From positions 124,001-188,000 of IMG/VR virus record IMGVR_UViG_3300020477_000014: a stretch of 64,000 nucleotides of DNA; one strand, 5' to 3'. The notes under the pieces were generated by a model. It saw nothing but the letters and a program-made list of their open reading frames with translations. It was not told the DNA's origin and did not search any database. Below are positions 1 through 9,165 of this stretch, one piece after another (the first letter of the stretch is position 1; each line of letters begins with the position of its first letter). This stretch comes from a virus. Made by a program: the position numbers and the translations under genes.

Positions 1-54
1 AAAGTAGATCAGGAAGTGAAAACAATCTTTTATTGGTGTGGGTCCGCCTTTTGA
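1..54 (+). CDS. possible 3' end of an upstream gene (partial)
   Basis: Reading from base 1, seventeen sense codons run to a TGA at 52-54. No start lies in the window. It could be the tail of the preceding gene, placed just before the late-promoter motif and the sheath gene, but it is too short to judge and another frame is also open to base 79. Confidence 0.25.
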   Translation, partial: KVDQEVKTIFYWCGSAF

Positions 55-64
55 GAATAAAAAT

Positions 65-73
65 ACTATTTAT
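65..73 (+). promoter_or_regulatory. putative late promoter motif ACTATTTAT
   Basis: ACTATTTAT lies about 60 bases before the sheath start. The same 8-9 base word recurs before other structural genes (3154, 4945, 39723, 47260, and on the minus strand at 46832). It is AT-rich and lacks a -35 box, as T4 late promoters do, but differs from T4's TATAAATA. Function is inferred from recurrence. Confidence 0.5.
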
Positions 74-134
74 TTAATGATTGAAGTGGCAAATAACAGA
101 CCATTTTTTAGACATCTTAAAAGGAACCATAATC

Positions 135-3122
135 ATGTCAGTGAAAAGTTTTAAATTTGTATCTCCTGGAGTGTTTATTCACGAAATAGATAATTCCTTT
201 GTGCCGAAATCGGCGGAAGCCATTGGTCCCGTTGTTATCGGGAGGGCTGCCAGAGGGATATCAATGCAGCCGGTAAAGGTGGAGTCGTATTCTGAGTATG
301 TTGAAATGTTCGGCGATACGGTACCTGGATTTGCCGGTGGTGACATTTCCCGAGATGGAAATTTCCAATCTCCGATGTATGGAACTTATGCTTCGAAGGC
401 TTTTTTGCGGGCTAATGTGGCTCCATTAAATTATATTCGTCTTTTGGGACAACAAAGCACAAACGCTAGTGCCGAGGGCTACGCTGGGTGGCAAACTGAA
501 AACAATGTTAATCCCCAACTAGACTCAAATGGTGGCGCCTATGGGATGTTCTTGTTTAAAAGCAGTAGTGCCACCCAAGGGAAACTCCTGGGTCAGGTAA
601 ATTTGGGAGAAGGACGCCTAGGGGCTATCTTTTATGTTAACAATTCGGCATCGTTACAGTTGTCGGGCAACTTTATTTCGGGTACCCGAGGCGACTGGGA
701 CGCGAACAACGCCGGCCAAGGAATCGGAACAGTTATCTATAATCACGATGAGGGTGACCGCCTTTTTACGGTTGTTCTTACTTCATCGAATGGAACGTAT
801 AATGAGAAAGTCCAATTTAACTTTGATGACACTTCGGATTTTTACATCAGGAAGAGAATCAACACCAATCCTCAATTGACTAGTGCTCCTGGTTCCTTTT
901 ATCCCACCAGTTCTCACAAGCCGTATTGGTTAGGGGCGACATATGATCAATTTTTACGCGAAGGTGGTTATATCCCGGGCAAAAATTTGTCCGCAGTTAT
1001 ATTGCCCTTGGCAAATACCGCAAGTACATCCATCGGACCTCATAACTTGCGCGAAGCATCTAGAGAGGCTGCGACTGGCTGGTTCGTTGGTCAAGATACT
1101 GGTCCTCACGGCACATCCTTCGTAATTCAACATTTAAAGAACAACAAACTATTTCGCCTTAAAGGTCGCGGTCACGGAGAATGGCTTCATAGGAATCTGA
1201 AAGTTTCTATTGAGAAAATACGAGTTTCTAATTCCTCTCTTACCGACTACGGTACATTTTCGGTAGTTTTGCGCAGCCTGCTGGACACAGATAACAATGT
1301 GCAGGTAGTTGAGAGATTCGATAACTGCACATTAGATCCATCTTCTCCTAATTTTGTTGCACGAAAGATCGGCGATATGTATCTTAAGTGGGATGACAAC
1401 AAGAAAACACTTCAACAGGTAGGGGAGTATCCTAATAATTCTCGCTTTGTGTATGTTGAATGTAATCCGGATGTGGAAGCCGGCGCAACAAACCCGGCGC
1501 TTTTGCCAGTAGGGTTTTTGGGAATTCCTAAATTTACCAACGTGACAGACCTCTTCGCCGGAGCAGTTGTGGGAGCAGGCGTCGGCAATAATTCTCTAGC
1601 GAACAAGTATATTTATTGGACCACCACCGCCGACGGGTTCATTGGACTAGGCATGCCGGGTACCCTCCCCAGGACACATCTCAACAGATCAATATTGAGC
1701 GGCGGCGCCGGGACAACCAACGTCGTAGCTGGCTCCGGACACCATTCGGCGTCTTTGATGGCATTTCCCTCTAGTTCTTATAGACAGAACGCCTCCGATG
1801 GTGGACTGTCAGATCCCACAAATGCTTATTGGGGATTTAGTACTACACGGACTGTCGACTCGAGTCGAAGTGATCATAGTGTTATGGATTTGGGGAACCT
1901 GCTTAAAAGCGACTTTAAGGATGATTGGTCGACCTATGATGCCGCGACTGACGGAATCGACCCATGGGACTTGATTTTCACCTTACAAGATCTTTCGGCT
2001 TCGGGAGGTGTTTCGGGAACAGGGACATATCATTGGGTTAGCGGCTCTCGACGAAATGAGCTAGCTGTCCCCTTGAACAAGACTTTGGAAAACGGATATG
2101 GACAATTTACTGCTCCCTTCTTCGGAGGGTTTGATGGATTTAATAATCGAGTACCCGATCCTCTTTATAATATGGGGATGAAAAATGCTACCGAAACCAA
2201 CAACTCTGCTTATTACACATGGAAGCGCGCAATTGACACCATAGCGGATCCTGAATATATTAATATGAACTTGTTGGCCGCGCCAGGATTAACTAAAAAT
2301 AGACTAACGAGACATATGATTAATGTATGTGAAGATCGCGCCGATGCCATGGCATTGGTTGATTTGGGAGATGTTTACAAGCCTCCACACGAAGAGTACT
2401 TCTCAAACAAGTCACAGCGTGTAGGTGCTGGACCCACACAAGTGGCCAAGAGCCTCAAAAATCGCGCGATTGATTCCAGTTATGGATGTACGTTCTATCC
2501 ATGGGTTCAGACTAGAGATGAGTCTTCCGGACAGTTAGTGTGGATCCCGCCCTCTGTGGCGATGATGGGGGTTCTTGCAAGCTCTCAAGCTAAATCGGAC
2601 GTTTGGTTTGCCCCTGCTGGGTTTAATCGCGGCGGATTAACTGATGGTGCGGCTGGAATTCCAATTATCAATGTGACTGAAAGGGTGGTATCTAAAGATC
2701 GAGACACACTATATGAAGCACGGATTAATCCAATTGCTTCTTTCCCCTCTACAGGGCTTGTAGTTTTCGGTCAAAAAACACTCCAGGAACGACAATCTGC
2801 GCTTGACAGAATTAATGTTCGACGACTTGTTATTTATCTTAAGAAGCAGATTTCTATCTTAGCATCACAAGTATTGTTTGAGCAGAATGTTCAAGCTACA
2901 TGGAATCGTTTCCGTGCTTTGGTTGAGCCTTTCTTGGCGAATGTAAAAGTTCAGTTTGGTATTACGGACTACAAGTTGATTCTTGATGAATCAACCACTA
3001 CTCCTGACCTTATTGACCAAAACATTATGTATGCCAAGATTATGGTTAAGCCTGCGCGCGCAATCGAGTATATTGCAATCGACTTCGTAGTTACCTCTAC
3101 TGGTGCTTCGTTTGACGATTGA
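135..3122 (+). CDS. tail sheath protein (gp18-like)
   Basis: This 995-residue protein is the contractile tail sheath, which polymerises around the tail tube and contracts to drive the tube through the host envelope. The N-terminus (SPGVFIHEIDNS, then a VGPVVIGRA-like stretch) is typical of T4-family sheaths. The C-terminal 150 residues carry the conserved sheath polymerisation domain, with the INVRRLVIYLKK segment and an ending like other sheaths. It is longer than T4 gp18 (about 660 residues), so the middle probably holds extra surface domains. A TTG at 81 opens the frame earlier, but ATG 135 follows AAGGA at 121 and gives the normal sheath N-terminus. The tube gene follows, as in T4. Confidence 0.9.
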   Translation: MSVKSFKFVSPGVFIHEIDNSFVPKSAEAIGPVVIGRAARGISMQPVKVESYSEYVEMFGDTVPGFAGGDISRDGNFQSPMYGTYASKAFLRANVAPLNYIRLLGQQSTNASAEGYAGWQTENNVNPQLDSNGGAYGMFLFKSSSATQGKLLGQVNLGEGRLGAIFYVNNSASLQLSGNFISGTRGDWDANNAGQGIGTVIYNHDEGDRLFTVVLTSSNGTYNEKVQFNFDDTSDFYIRKRINTNPQLTSAPGSFYPTSSHKPYWLGATYDQFLREGGYIPGKNLSAVILPLANTASTSIGPHNLREASREAATGWFVGQDTGPHGTSFVIQHLKNNKLFRLKGRGHGEWLHRNLKVSIEKIRVSNSSLTDYGTFSVVLRSLLDTDNNVQVVERFDNCTLDPSSPNFVARKIGDMYLKWDDNKKTLQQVGEYPNNSRFVYVECNPDVEAGATNPALLPVGFLGIPKFTNVTDLFAGAVVGAGVGNNSLANKYIYWTTTADGFIGLGMPGTLPRTHLNRSILSGGAGTTNVVAGSGHHSASLMAFPSSSYRQNASDGGLSDPTNAYWGFSTTRTVDSSRSDHSVMDLGNLLKSDFKDDWSTYDAATDGIDPWDLIFTLQDLSASGGVSGTGTYHWVSGSRRNELAVPLNKTLENGYGQFTAPFFGGFDGFNNRVPDPLYNMGMKNATETNNSAYYTWKRAIDTIADPEYINMNLLAAPGLTKNRLTRHMINVCEDRADAMALVDLGDVYKPPHEEYFSNKSQRVGAGPTQVAKSLKNRAIDSSYGCTFYPWVQTRDESSGQLVWIPPSVAMMGVLASSQAKSDVWFAPAGFNRGGLTDGAAGIPIINVTERVVSKDRDTLYEARINPIASFPSTGLVVFGQKTLQERQSALDRINVRRLVIYLKKQISILASQVLFEQNVQATWNRFRALVEPFLANVKVQFGITDYKLILDESTTTPDLIDQNIMYAKIMVKPARAIEYIAIDFVVTSTGASFDD

Positions 3123-3129
3123 TAAGGAA

Positions 3130-3148
3130 AGGGGGCGAAAAACCCCCT
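3130..3148 (+). terminator. GC-rich hairpin after the sheath gene
   Basis: AGGGGG, loop CGAAAAA, then CCCCCT form a strong stem-loop just after the sheath stop codon. No run of T follows, so it may be an RNA-processing or stability element rather than a full intrinsic terminator. A late-promoter motif follows at 3154. Confidence 0.5.
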
Positions 3149-3153
3149 ATCAC

Positions 3154-3162
3154 ACTATTTAA
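3154..3162 (+). promoter_or_regulatory. putative late promoter motif ACTATTTAA
   Basis: This copy of the ACTATTTA word lies 30 bases before the tail tube ATG and directly after the hairpin that ends the sheath transcript, consistent with a fresh late start for the very abundant tube protein. Confidence 0.5.
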
Positions 3163-3191
3163 AAATAGAACTTAAAAGGAGTTACAAGACA

Positions 3192-3785
3192 ATGGCATTC
3201 TGGTCAGAAAATTTCGGTCAAAATAGTACTTTGAAGGATCCGAAAAGAAAATTTAGATTTACTGTTGAATTTCAAGGAATTCAATCGGCACAAGGGGGTG
3301 CTACTTTGTGGTATGCCAAAACAGTCACAAAGCCCGGATTTACTATCAATACGGCAGAGCACAAATTTTTGAATCATACGTTCTTTTACCCAGGATCTGT
3401 TTCTTGGCAAGAGATTAGTTTAACGTTGGTGGACCCAGTTCAGCCTGATATGACCGCAACTCTATCCGATATCGTGGTAGCTAGTGGTTATACGCCGCCC
3501 ACTGATTCTACAACAGCTTCTTTGACTAGTATTTCTAAAGCCAAAGCAGCCACATCGTTGGGGACCGTGTATATTCAGCAGATAGATTCTAATGGTAATC
3601 CCATTGAAACATGGACTCTGTGGAACTCCTTTATTCAAGATCTTAAATTTGGAGACTTGGCATACGGAGACGACGAATTGAATGAACTTTCTCTGGTCCT
3701 TAAGTATGACTGGGCTCGAGTCGAAACAACCAATCCTTCAGTCGCCGTCAATGGTACACAGGGCACTGAATTTTTCAACGTATAA
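3192..3785 (+). CDS. tail tube protein (gp19-like)
   Basis: The 197-residue protein is the inner tail tube subunit that stacks as hexameric rings inside the sheath. It has the length and pattern of T4-family gp19: an N-terminal RFTVEFQG strand, a central loop with PGFTINTAEHKFLNHTF, and the SWQEISLTLVDP strand seen in tube proteins. The ATG follows AAAAGGAG with good spacing. It lies directly after the sheath gene and before the tail-chaperone gene, the standard order for contractile phages. Confidence 0.88.
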   Translation: MAFWSENFGQNSTLKDPKRKFRFTVEFQGIQSAQGGATLWYAKTVTKPGFTINTAEHKFLNHTFFYPGSVSWQEISLTLVDPVQPDMTATLSDIVVASGYTPPTDSTTASLTSISKAKAATSLGTVYIQQIDSNGNPIETWTLWNSFIQDLKFGDLAYGDDELNELSLVLKYDWARVETTNPSVAVNGTQGTEFFNV

Positions 3786-3810
3786 AATATAGACAAAAGA
3801 GAGGTGTTAT

Positions 3811-4677
3811 TTGTCACGTAATAAAGATAGGCTTGGTGGTGGGTTTTCCCATCCACACAATGCCCCAACTCCGCCCCAGCAGGTGAACTCTCCTGGCACA
3901 AGTGGTGGTTTTTCATTTGTGGTGCCTACAGAATTTGTAGAACTTCCTTCAAAGGGGAAGTTTTATTCCCCTGATCACCCCCTGTACAACCAGGAGACCG
4001 TCGAGGTTAAGCAAATGACAGCAAAGGAAGAGGATATGCTAACGTCTCGTTCTCTGTTAAAAAAGGGTGTTGCATTAGATCGAGTTCTCCAAAGTGTGAT
4101 AGTGGATAAAAACATTAACCCCGACACGCTGCTAATTGGAGATCGGAATGCGCTCATTGTGGCGATGCGAGTTTCTGGATATGGAAGCGACTACAATACG
4201 AGCGTAACTTGTCCCGCTTGTTCGGATGCCCAAAAATATGATTTTAACTTAAACGACATTACCATCTTTCACGGGGAAGATGAAATTGAAACTGGCGTGG
4301 TGCCGCTAGAAAATGGAATGTTTGGCACAGTATTGCCACAAAGCGAGCTTCATGTGGTTTTTCGATTGTTGAATGGTCATGACGAAAAGCGGATGAGTAA
4401 GCGTGTGGAAAATGCTCGCAAACGCAACCAACAAGAAAAGCTTGTAACATCTCAATTGCGTAATATTTTAGTTTCTGTAAATGGAGATGCATCTTCTGAG
4501 GCGCTCCAATATGTTATCGAAAACATGCCAAGTGGAGATGCGCGGCATTTGCGCCTAATGTATAAGCTTAGCGCACCAAACCTAGATATGACTCAGCACT
4601 TCAATTGCTCATCTTGTGGACACGAACAGGAATTGGAGGTTCCGCTGACTGCGGACTTTTTTTGGCCTGACCGATGA
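3811..4677 (+). CDS. tail assembly chaperone / gp26-like baseplate hub protein (zero-frame product)
   Basis: The 288-residue product resembles the T4 baseplate family that includes gp26: a proline-rich N-terminus, a region around PSKGKFYSPDHPLYN, and two Cys-X2-Cys pairs (CPAC near residue 134, CSSC near 270) that could bind one zinc. It begins at TTG 3811 after GAGGTG. It sits between the tube and tape-measure genes, where long-tailed phages encode the G/GT chaperone. Seven T's near its end (4657-4663) lie in an overlap with an open +1 frame, so a longer fused product is likely. Assignment to gp26 is by motif and context and is not certain. Confidence 0.65.
   Translation: MSRNKDRLGGGFSHPHNAPTPPQQVNSPGTSGGFSFVVPTEFVELPSKGKFYSPDHPLYNQETVEVKQMTAKEEDMLTSRSLLKKGVALDRVLQSVIVDKNINPDTLLIGDRNALIVAMRVSGYGSDYNTSVTCPACSDAQKYDFNLNDITIFHGEDEIETGVVPLENGMFGTVLPQSELHVVFRLLNGHDEKRMSKRVENARKRNQQEKLVTSQLRNILVSVNGDASSEALQYVIENMPSGDARHLRLMYKLSAPNLDMTQHFNCSSCGHEQELEVPLTADFFWPDR
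4657..4663 (+). promoter_or_regulatory. putative +1 (or -2) ribosomal frameshift site, T7 run
   Basis: The zero frame reads GAC TTT TTT TGG. Skipping one T gives GGC CTG ACC GAT and enters a frame that stays open to 4909. That frame opens only at 4649, after a TGA, so the switch must happen within about 28 bases, and the homopolymer is inside that window. The position before the tape-measure gene matches known G/GT tail-chaperone frameshifts. Confidence 0.6.
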
Positions 4678-4909
4678 GTATACAGAAAATGTATACGAGC
4701 AATTTTTCTTCTTAAAATATTCAGGTGGCTGGTCGTTTTCGGAAGCCTATAATTTACCTATTGGGCTCCGCAAATGGTTTGTAGATAGGCTAATTAAGCA
4801 ACTAGAATCTGAACAAGAGATGGTTAAATCTGCCTCACGCGGCGGAAGTGGTCGGCGCCAAACTTTATCAGCGGTGAATCAACCTCCCACTCCACCTCAA
4901 TACAAGTAA
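4664..4909 (+). CDS. C-terminal extension of the tail assembly chaperone, reached by frameshift
   Basis: These 81 codons have no ATG, GTG or TTG near their beginning but encode a protein-like sequence: an acidic start (LTDEYTENVYEQFF), then YSGGWSFSEAYNLP, then LRKWFVDRLIKQLE, then a basic and proline-rich tail. The tryptophan-rich centre and amphipathic helix resemble small T4-family proteins encoded just after gp26-like genes. Fusion to the upstream frame through the T7 run would give a protein of about 365 residues instead of 288. The alternative is an unusual start such as CTG. Confidence 0.6.
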   Translation, partial: GLTDEYTENVYEQFFFLKYSGGWSFSEAYNLPIGLRKWFVDRLIKQLESEQEMVKSASRGGSGRRQTLSAVNQPPTPPQYK

Positions 4910-4915
4910 CAGATG

Positions 4916-4936
4916 GGCGGTTTTACCGCCTTTTTT
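4916..4936 (+). terminator. intrinsic terminator before the tape-measure gene
   Basis: GGCGGT, loop TTT, ACCGCC, then six T's make a textbook intrinsic terminator just after the frameshifted reading frame. It would end the sheath-tube-chaperone transcript. A late-promoter motif follows nine bases later. Confidence 0.85.
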
Positions 4937-4944
4937 GCTATTTA

Positions 4945-4953
4945 ACTATTTAT
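4945..4953 (+). promoter_or_regulatory. putative late promoter motif ACTATTTAT
   Basis: The motif sits between the terminator and the tape-measure ATG, 23 bases before the start codon. A transcript that ends at the terminator needs a new start here, which makes this one of the best-placed copies. Confidence 0.6.
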
Positions 4954-4975
4954 TTGCAAGGAGGGCAATTCACCC

Positions 4976-7624
4976 ATGGCAGACGATCCCGCAGCGCTCG
5001 GTAAAGCAGCCCAGGCATACCGCGCCCAAGCAGAAGCATTAAAGAGCCTAAATGATGCTTTAAAGGAAAACCAACAGGCACTGCAAGATCTTCTTGACCA
5101 GAAAAAGCTTAGCGCTGGATCTGTTACTGATGCCGAGGAAATTAATGCGCGAAAACTGGTTGAGTCGAAAAGAGAACAAATAAGACTACAGAAAGAGTTG
5201 TTAGACTCTCAGGAACTAAAAGCTTCCAGAGACGCGAATCAATTAATATTGGAACAGGACAAGATTGACAAACTTAATTCTCAAGCTGAAGCTGCTAACA
5301 ACATGTACACCAAGAGAGCTATTCAGCAGGCAGCAGATCGCGCCGCAGACGAGAGAAAAGAAAAAAGCATTCAATGGCAGATAGATAATGAACAAGAACT
5401 CACTGAAGAGGAAAAAAAGAAATTAGACATAGCTTTAAAGAATCAACAGATAGACCAAAAGAGGCCACAATATCTTCGTGAAGCTAAAGAACTTAGCAGT
5501 GGTATTGCACAAGTTTTTCAGTCATATGCTTCTCATCCGTTTTTTAATGTAGACAATATGCTTAAAATTACTGGCGCACTGCGGCAGCCTGGGCAACTCT
5601 TTAAGAGTCTTGGGACCGGCATAATTACTGGACTCCTTAATTCAGTAATCGGCTTGGTATTCGAGATAAATAAGTCTGAGGCTGCTTTTTTCAAAGCAAC
5701 ACGCGCTTCTAAGAGTTTTCAAGTATCTATGACAGAGGTATACAAGGTGGCGCGCCAAAACGTTGTCTCTCTTAAGGATTTCTATAAAGCAACTACAGAT
5801 TTGGTATCCACTTTTACTGATTTTACTCAAATTTCAACGCGAGCAGCACAATCTCTAGCTCTCACTACCTCCACTATGGTTCAATTGGGGCACAGTTCTC
5901 AAACCTTGGCGAAAGATCTGCAAATTCTGTCTGTGGGATTTGGTATGATACCACAGGAAGCCGAAAAAACTTTGCGCGAGTTAGATGCTTTTGCAACAGA
6001 CATAGGGGTTCCGCCCAGCCAACTTACTGAGCAATTTGCTACTATGGGAGACGGCTTGACGAAGTTGGGTAAAGATGGGGTGAGTGCTTTTAAGGAATTG
6101 GCGCGAGTATCGAAGATCACTGGTTTCGAAATGGGAAAAATCCTCCGTATGACTGATCGCTTTGACACTTTCGAAGGTGCCGCAACCGCGGCTGGTAAAC
6201 TGAATGCTGCTTTGGGTAGCAATTTTGTTAATGCCATGGACCTAATGGTTGAAACTGATCCTGTAAAAAGATTTGAAATGATGAGAGGATCATTGCTTGA
6301 TGCAGGGCTCGAGTTTGACAATATGTCCTATTATCAACGAAAGTTTATCGCTGAATCACTAGGTTTAGAAAGCGTGAGTGATTTAGCTGCCATGATGCGG
6401 GGCGATTTAGAGTCTCTAGATGCAGAAATCGGCAAAACATCTGCTGATTATGCCGAGATGGCAAAAAACGCACGTCTCTCTGCTAATTTCCAGGAAAGGC
6501 TAAACGCCATTATGCAAGGAATGATACCAATCTTGCGACCTCTTATCGAGGGCATTGAAATGCTTTTGTATAATTTTGAAGAGGGAACGAAATCACAAAG
6601 TGATTTCTCAGACGAAGCCCGGGCTCTTCAGCCGACTCTTAATAGTTTAGCCGGCGCCTTTAAGTTTTTTATTCAAGTTGCCAAAATTGCTATTGATTAT
6701 TGGCCATGGATAGTGGGCACTATGATCGCCATGAAAGCTGCCTCGCTTGGCGCCGCCTTTGGGCTGTGGTCCGTGAGTCCGGCTGTGGGAGGTATTACCG
6801 TTTCAATTGGTAAATTGGGAGCAGCCTTAACTACTTTGGGCGGCGCGGTTCTTGCTTCGGGAGGCACATTGCTGATCGGTCTCGGCGTTGTTGTTACTCT
6901 GTTGGGATCATTGGGGTATTTAGCTTCTTCTGTGGGAGAGGCGTTTCAGGGAATGGCGGCTCTTTTTAGTTCTTTTGATGGCGCCGGGTTGAGAGATCTT
7001 TCGTCAGCCGTGGGAGATGTTTCCAGTTTGGATTATACAACGGCTGCCGGGAATCTAACATTACTATCGGGCGCCATGGAAGATGTGTCGGCAGCCATGA
7101 TTGACTTAGGGGTGGGTGCTGGTGTCGGAGATATCTCCACATTGATATCGGACGCGTCTAATATGGACACCTCGCGATTTACTATTTTTGTAAATGAAAT
7201 GGTGCGCCTAAAAGACACTCTTAATGAATTGCCTGGCTTCGTGCACGATGACCCGACGGGCCTAGCCGCTAGCGCAGCCATTACAGCCCCTATTGCTGCT
7301 AGAGCTTCGGCAACCTTGTCTACAACACCGTTGCCGCACGGAACAGAGGCTCGAACAGATATTCAAAGAGCACTACAGACTCCCGCAGTGGCGGCGACGG
7401 TAGTATCTCTTTTGCATGCTCAGACTAAAATTCCAACTTCTGGAACTGACAAACCTCAAGAGATTGTTGTTAATGCTCACCTCCCCGTTCTCTTGGACGG
7501 TCAACAAATTGGCGCCGCGGCTCATACCTTTAGGCAGACCGTGCAACAACAAAGCAACACAGCGTTCGCGCTCGGCGGCGCCCCGCCGCCAGTGATGGTG
7601 ATGCCAAAAGGAAAAAATAACTAA
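4976..7624 (+). CDS. tail tape measure protein (gp29-like)
   Basis: This 882-residue protein probably sets tail length and occupies the tube lumen until DNA ejection. Residues about 10-190 are highly charged coiled coil rich in Glu, Lys and Gln. The middle is helical. Residues about 580-660 hold hydrophobic, Gly/Ala-rich segments that could cross a membrane, as in many tape-measure proteins. It follows the chaperone with its frameshift, the canonical order, and starts at ATG after AAGGAGG. It is longer than T4 gp29 (about 590 residues). The name rests on context and composition. Confidence 0.65.
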   Translation: MADDPAALGKAAQAYRAQAEALKSLNDALKENQQALQDLLDQKKLSAGSVTDAEEINARKLVESKREQIRLQKELLDSQELKASRDANQLILEQDKIDKLNSQAEAANNMYTKRAIQQAADRAADERKEKSIQWQIDNEQELTEEEKKKLDIALKNQQIDQKRPQYLREAKELSSGIAQVFQSYASHPFFNVDNMLKITGALRQPGQLFKSLGTGIITGLLNSVIGLVFEINKSEAAFFKATRASKSFQVSMTEVYKVARQNVVSLKDFYKATTDLVSTFTDFTQISTRAAQSLALTTSTMVQLGHSSQTLAKDLQILSVGFGMIPQEAEKTLRELDAFATDIGVPPSQLTEQFATMGDGLTKLGKDGVSAFKELARVSKITGFEMGKILRMTDRFDTFEGAATAAGKLNAALGSNFVNAMDLMVETDPVKRFEMMRGSLLDAGLEFDNMSYYQRKFIAESLGLESVSDLAAMMRGDLESLDAEIGKTSADYAEMAKNARLSANFQERLNAIMQGMIPILRPLIEGIEMLLYNFEEGTKSQSDFSDEARALQPTLNSLAGAFKFFIQVAKIAIDYWPWIVGTMIAMKAASLGAAFGLWSVSPAVGGITVSIGKLGAALTTLGGAVLASGGTLLIGLGVVVTLLGSLGYLASSVGEAFQGMAALFSSFDGAGLRDLSSAVGDVSSLDYTTAAGNLTLLSGAMEDVSAAMIDLGVGAGVGDISTLISDASNMDTSRFTIFVNEMVRLKDTLNELPGFVHDDPTGLAASAAITAPIAARASATLSTTPLPHGTEARTDIQRALQTPAVAATVVSLLHAQTKIPTSGTDKPQEIVVNAHLPVLLDGQQIGAAAHTFRQTVQQQSNTAFALGGAPPPVMVMPKGKNN

Positions 7625-8811
7625 TGTCGACTCCAAAATTTAATTCATCTCGGTACTCTCCACAGCGCGCAACAACAGTGGCTAAATCTCGCAAGAGCAA
7701 GAGAGTAGTCGCCGATTATGATGGAAGGTTAAAAGATGTAGACAAGGGGCTGCCATTTTATGCAGATGGTTCTGATGCGTACGCCAATAGCGAATTTACG
7801 GTTGACATAGAACATGTTCCCAGCAATAGAAAGGTGTCGTTTAAAGCATTTATTAATGGCTTTAATGAAAACTATAATTGCGAATGGGCTAGCGAGACGG
7901 TTTTCGGGCGCCCCGATGCTATTCACATGTATAAGACCACCCAAAGATCTATTAACATGTCATTGTTGATCCCGGCGTCCACAGAAGGAGAGGCATTTGA
8001 GAACCTAGGAAGAGTTCAACAATTGGTTCAGTTTCTATATCCAGTATATACGGAGGCAAATCATGCCCAGACGATCTCTCAATCTCCCTTGTTGCGTCTT
8101 CATATTATGAACCTAATTGCAGATCGTTCTATGGTAGGAGATGTGCGAAGAGTGGAGATGTGGCAAGGTGGTGGAGATTATAATCGCAGCACAGCACTTG
8201 GAACACTGCCGAATATGCGTTCGGAAGGAGCGACAAAATTTTATACTGGCACCTTGGGGGTTATTCAAAATTTAAACATTAATCAAAATTTGGATAATCC
8301 GGATGCCGGAGTATTTGAAATTAATCGAGGTATTATTTTACCCAAATTAATAGAAATAAACTTTGAATTTGCTGTGATTCACGAGCACCCATTGGGTTGG
8401 ACCCCTGATCAGGAATTTTCTGAATCTTTTTTCCCATATGGTGTTGATGCTGTGAATAGCTATAAATATACCAAAGAAAACCGCATGAAACGTGGTGCTG
8501 GTACCGCAGCAATTCCAGGTACTCAAGCCTACAAAGATCGAGTAGAGGCGACAGCTTCGCCTCCCTCTGAAGCCTCTCAAGATGCATCTAAGGCACGTCT
8601 TCTTAAGAGAATGGTAAATTCCTTTTCGTCACATCGAGATGCCGCCCGGGCGGAGCGCAGTGGTCGCCAAGCTAAACGTGAAGCCCGTCGACTCAGCAAA
8701 GATTATGCGGAGGTTAACGAAACAGGTCACCAAGCCGCCGATGATAGTCATTCCTCTGTTCATACGAATTTGTTGGCGCAGATAGATGCCTCGGGCGAAT
8801 ATGACACATAG
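7624..8811 (+). CDS. baseplate / tail tube cap or initiator protein (gp48- or gp54-like)
   Basis: The 395-residue protein overlaps the tape-measure gene by one base (TAATG). Residues about 50-140 (EFTVDIEHVPSNRKVSFKAF and following) have the alternating strand pattern of tube-like baseplate proteins that nucleate the tail tube. The C-terminal 110 residues are basic and Arg/Lys-rich, with many Ala and Ser. Position between the tape measure and the gp53-like wedge protein fits T4 gp48 or gp54, but these two cannot be told apart by eye. Confidence 0.5.
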   Translation: MSTPKFNSSRYSPQRATTVAKSRKSKRVVADYDGRLKDVDKGLPFYADGSDAYANSEFTVDIEHVPSNRKVSFKAFINGFNENYNCEWASETVFGRPDAIHMYKTTQRSINMSLLIPASTEGEAFENLGRVQQLVQFLYPVYTEANHAQTISQSPLLRLHIMNLIADRSMVGDVRRVEMWQGGGDYNRSTALGTLPNMRSEGATKFYTGTLGVIQNLNINQNLDNPDAGVFEINRGIILPKLIEINFEFAVIHEHPLGWTPDQEFSESFFPYGVDAVNSYKYTKENRMKRGAGTAAIPGTQAYKDRVEATASPPSEASQDASKARLLKRMVNSFSSHRDAARAERSGRQAKREARRLSKDYAEVNETGHQAADDSHSSVHTNLLAQIDASGEYDT

Positions 8812-8823
8812 GGAATATAGATA

Positions 8824-9165
8824 ATGCCAAGATATAAATACACAACCAAGTTTAATAACAATATAGAATTTTATGAGTTCTTAAGAAAAAAACGCAGAAA
8901 TGTAAAGAATATTGTGCAGTATGAAACTCCCATTATGCACAATCCCTCACTATTACAACGAATGAATTTGACTACCGATACGCATATTTGGGCATATGGC
9001 GATCGCTTTTATAATTTGGCGAATGTATATTATGGGAATGTAAAATATTGGTGGGTGATAGCATGGTATAATGGATATCCCACTGAAGCTAGTGTATACC
9101 CCGGAGACGTAATTGAAATTCCGATAGAGTTGGAAGAGGCGCTGGACGCACTGGAGGCATATTAA
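8824..9165 (+). CDS. baseplate wedge protein with LysM-like domain (gp53-like)
   Basis: The 113-residue protein resembles T4 gp53, a wedge subunit needed for joining wedges around the hub. Residues about 55-105 form a LysM-like unit: DTHIWAYGDRFYNLANVYYG, a WWVIAWYNG core, and an ending YPGDVIEIPIE. In wedges this fold serves assembly rather than peptidoglycan binding. The ribosome site is weak and the gene overlaps the next by TAATG, so it is translated within the baseplate operon. Confidence 0.7.
   Translation: MPRYKYTTKFNNNIEFYEFLRKKRRNVKNIVQYETPIMHNPSLLQRMNLTTDTHIWAYGDRFYNLANVYYGNVKYWWVIAWYNGYPTEASVYPGDVIEIPIELEEALDALEAY

Noticed and set aside
81-134. Upstream TTG start of the sheath reading frame
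   Set aside because: It lacks a ribosome site, overlaps the late-promoter region and adds residues absent from sheath proteins; ATG 135 is better.
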